Shown in pieces: positions 62,216-64,000 of a DNA stretch of 64,000 nt (the stretch's first letter is position 1; every line of letters begins with the position of its first letter). A program made the translations under genes and the position numbers. The notes beneath the pieces were generated by a model. The model did no database searches and had not been told where the DNA came from. It saw only the letters and a program-made list of their open reading frames with translations. Source of the DNA: JACKHO01 sp041398745 (lineage in GTDB: Bacteria > Planctomycetota > Planctomycetia > Planctomycetales > Planctomycetaceae); contig JAWKUB010000010.1 of NCBI GenBank assembly GCA_041398745.1, forward strand, positions 124,001-188,000, read 5' to 3'.

Positions 62216-62644
62216 GCAAATGTGGGATATCTACTGAGTCAATATCCCAATGACATGGCACGCAATGGATTTCAGTTGGGAATTTAATCTAGTGCTCTAT
62301 TGAAAGCGGTCCACCGGAACCGTTTGAAAGCGTCATTGCGTGTAATCCTACGGCCAAGTCACCATTCGGATAGATGCAAGTGAGGAACAAGCAACAACGC
62401 CCGCCGAAAACCAACGTATTCAAGAGCTTTGGACTCAATTTGGCACGAGAGTGCACAATAGCTTGAACGTGTTCAATGACCTGGATGACGCATGGACTTG
62501 CAGCGTGTTGGTCGCGCAGTCATGCTCCGCAAGATCTTCGGCGGGCACTTTGCAGTTACCGTACACCAACCCGTCGAGGTAATTGATTGCAATCCAGGAA
62601 TTACGATGGCATCGGCGTTTCAACTCATGGCCGCGGGCAAAAGT
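62216..62644. other. Upstream region of lipoprotein gene
   Basis: This stretch of about 430 nt has no clear gene. The in-frame extension of the following gene back to 62492 has no signal logic and its codons look unlike coding sequence; I treat it as untranslated leader. Confidence 0.4.
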
Positions 62645-63607
62645 ATGCGTTCCACTTCTGTTACATTCTCAACCCTATTGATGATGTTGGCAGCCTGCCT
62701 TACAGGCTGTAGCGAACCCTCTCGATCGAAAGCAACCAAACTCGAGTTGATGTCAATTGGAATGGCTTACCACAACTTTGCTGACAGGATAGGCCGTACC
62801 CCGACAAGTGTGGAAGAATTAGCCCAGTTCTCAGAAGAGAATGGATCGATAGAACTGGCAACCGTAATTCGGTCGGACAACTATGTCATTCTCTGGGGTA
62901 CGCCACTCATGGAAGGGGGTGGACCGGTTCGGTGTTTGCTGGGCTATCATCGCGACACGCCGACAAATGGCGGGTACACGCTCGATCGCGGTGGATTCGT
63001 CGAGTTGATGGAGAGTGCTGAATTCAACGCCTTCCCCCAATGCCCCCTATCCTCAGTTGTCGAGACCTCGGCAGACTCAACGGTCGAATCAACGGAAGAT
63101 TTACTCGAAGGGTTCATCGGTTCGCACCCGGATTTGCCACCGACCACAGCCGACGCTGAGGAGATGGAGGAAATCCGAGCGGACATCATCCGCTGTCTAC
63201 GAGTTGAATTGACCGGAGACGTTGAAACCGCACTTCGGTTCGCGCCCATTGCAGAAATCAATATGTACGGCGGAGAGCAAAGAACGAGGGCTGCTTACGC
63301 CGCGACATTTCAATTTACCAGTTCACTTGGAGCCAAGTTCGAAGGCGTATCCTTTCCCGAAAAGGCACAGTTCCTTAACTGCGATTCCGGTCCATATCGA
63401 CGATACATAGTCGTCCGAACCGTCAGCCTCGTCTCCGCAAATGACATACGTGTTCGCGCGAGCAGTTTCTTTGTTGGCGGGCAGTTGGAGAACGGCGAGT
63501 GGAAGTATTGCGATGGCACCAAAACCAAACAAATTCCGCTTCGAGCCTACTTCCCCGAATTCCCGGCGGAAGTGGAACTACCCATAATGAAGAAGGAACG
63601 TCTCTAG
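62645..63607 (+). CDS. Predicted lipoprotein of unknown function
   Basis: The product has 320 residues from the ATG at 62645; a signal and lipobox (LMMLAACLTGC) follow. ATG at 62606 is an alternative start. The mature part starts KATKLELMSIGMAYHNFADRIGRTPTSVEELAQF, a pattern common in planctomycete proteins near DUF1559, in which a helix precedes a short globular piece (GYHRDTPTNGGYTLDRGGFVELM). The second half is unassigned. The last ten codons and the stop lie in a 26-bp sequence repeated directly after it (63587-63638). Confidence 0.65.
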   Translation: MRSTSVTFSTLLMMLAACLTGCSEPSRSKATKLELMSIGMAYHNFADRIGRTPTSVEELAQFSEENGSIELATVIRSDNYVILWGTPLMEGGGPVRCLLGYHRDTPTNGGYTLDRGGFVELMESAEFNAFPQCPLSSVVETSADSTVESTEDLLEGFIGSHPDLPPTTADAEEMEEIRADIIRCLRVELTGDVETALRFAPIAEINMYGGEQRTRAAYAATFQFTSSLGAKFEGVSFPEKAQFLNCDSGPYRRYIVVRTVSLVSANDIRVRASSFFVGGQLENGEWKYCDGTKTKQIPLRAYFPEFPAEVELPIMKKERL

Positions 63608-63638
63608 CCCGTATGAAGAAAGAACGTCTCTAGCCCGT
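63587..63638 (+). repeat. 26-bp tandem duplication covering the stop codon
   Basis: Two adjoining 26-nt copies (63587-63612 and 63613-63638) differ at one base (AAGG versus AAAG). Each contains an ATG, GAACGTCTC and TAG. The first TAG (63605-63607) is the real stop of the lipoprotein gene. It looks like a recent slip duplication. Confidence 0.85.
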
Positions 63639-63813
63639 AATTCCGTGTCGCTGGCATAAGGACTAAGGTAGTTTCTTGCCAAAATTGCGTGTCACTGGCT
63701 CACCACAATCGAGAAAAGCTCGATGTTCCGTCAACTTTCTCGTACGATTGACTGCATCTGAAAACACACGATTTCGACCCGCACCACACTAGATTTGGTT
63801 CTCATGGCGCCTT

Positions 63814-64000
63814 CTAAGAACCGGGAACAAGTGTTTTCAACCCACGGCGCAAATGCTCCACCATGAGGCAAGCCGCCTGCTCACCATTTCCGTGCTCCAA
63901 CCTGTTGATGATTTCACGATGTTCAACGACGCTGGCGTGCATCCGCTGGGGGACGTGTTGAATCACCCGCATGACAATGCGGAAAATGCGGTCACGGAGT
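63814..64000 (-). CDS. GntR-family regulator, C-terminal part of FCD domain (cut by window edge)
   Basis: The last 61 residues of a minus-strand gene that continues beyond the right edge. The sequence includes MRVIQHVPQRMHASVVEHRE and INRLEHGNGEQAACLMVEHLRRG, the C-terminal helices and metal-binding His of FCD-type ligand-binding domains in GntR (FadR/VanR) repressors. The DNA-binding part is outside the window, so its target cannot be inferred. Stop TAG is at 63814-63816. Confidence 0.82.
   Translation of the reverse strand, partial: LRDRIFRIVMRVIQHVPQRMHASVVEHREIINRLEHGNGEQAACLMVEHLRRGLKTLVPGS

Overview
This window reads as chromosomal DNA of a planctomycete (phylum Planctomycetota, probably order Planctomycetales). 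The evidence is gene content: two DUF1501 / DUF1549-DUF1553 cytochrome pairs, a PQQ-like propeller protein beginning with the DWxGWRG signature, TIGR02604/TIGR02603-type propeller and haem proteins, a zinc-ribbon protein kinase fused to WD40 repeats, J-like proteins without HPD, an 'FEERQMLSA'-type N-terminus on a secreted protein, sulfatases and a DUF1593 protein. No rRNA, tRNA or CRISPR array was recognised by eye. The species cannot be named from this sequence.

Layout. 1-10 kb (minus strand): the start of a DUF1501 gene and its PSD1-type partner, a multi-span membrane protein overlapping a B12-binding radical SAM gene, a polytopic spermidine-synthase-like protein, and an Asp/Asn beta-hydroxylase. 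10-22.5 kb: M13 peptidase, kinase-WD40 protein, sulfatase, amidohydrolase, CBM9-like protein, a translationally coupled serine hydrolase-SDR pair, a repeat-rich gap, and a toxin-antitoxin-like pair. 22.7-32 kb: secreted proteins, lhgO, a NagA-like amidohydrolase, and a shortened Hsp70 next to a J-like/MshEN membrane protein. 32-36.5 kb: second DUF1501/PSD1 pair. 36.6-42 kb: a signalling cluster (response regulator-PP2C, multi-sensor histidine kinase, Rcp1-type regulator). 42-49 kb: NagB-like protein, small membrane protein, trypsin-PDZ protease, aroF, mnmE, pilin-like protein and esterase. 49.2-57.7 kb: the accessory-looking part. 58-64 kb: a lone phage-portal-like gene, a haem peroxidase with RTX-like repeats, a lipoprotein and the end of a GntR regulator.

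Most unusual region (49.9-56.7 kb). Two same-strand genes look like the N- and C-terminal halves of the protein that planctomycetes usually encode as one TIGR02604-HEAT-TIGR02603 chain. Between them lie about 3.6 kb holding an AAA ATPase directly abutting a TOPRIM-like DUF4276 gene (candidate defence pair), a DUF1593 gene, and a GxxExxY gene framed by two inverted repeats made of 9-nt units. One repeat supplies part of the GxxExxY stop codon and encodes part of the N-terminus of the downstream haem protein. Related 9-nt-unit elements occur at 21.35 and 21.78 kb.

The window also carries a dispersed palindrome, CACAGACATTCCTGTCTGTG, in four intergenic copies. One of these sits inside a 106-bp element with about 30-bp terminal inverted repeats. 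Several other gene-end gaps hold long inverted repeats that could serve as terminators or be small mobile elements.

Limits: all family assignments come from motif recognition by eye. No database search, structure prediction or composition calculation was run.
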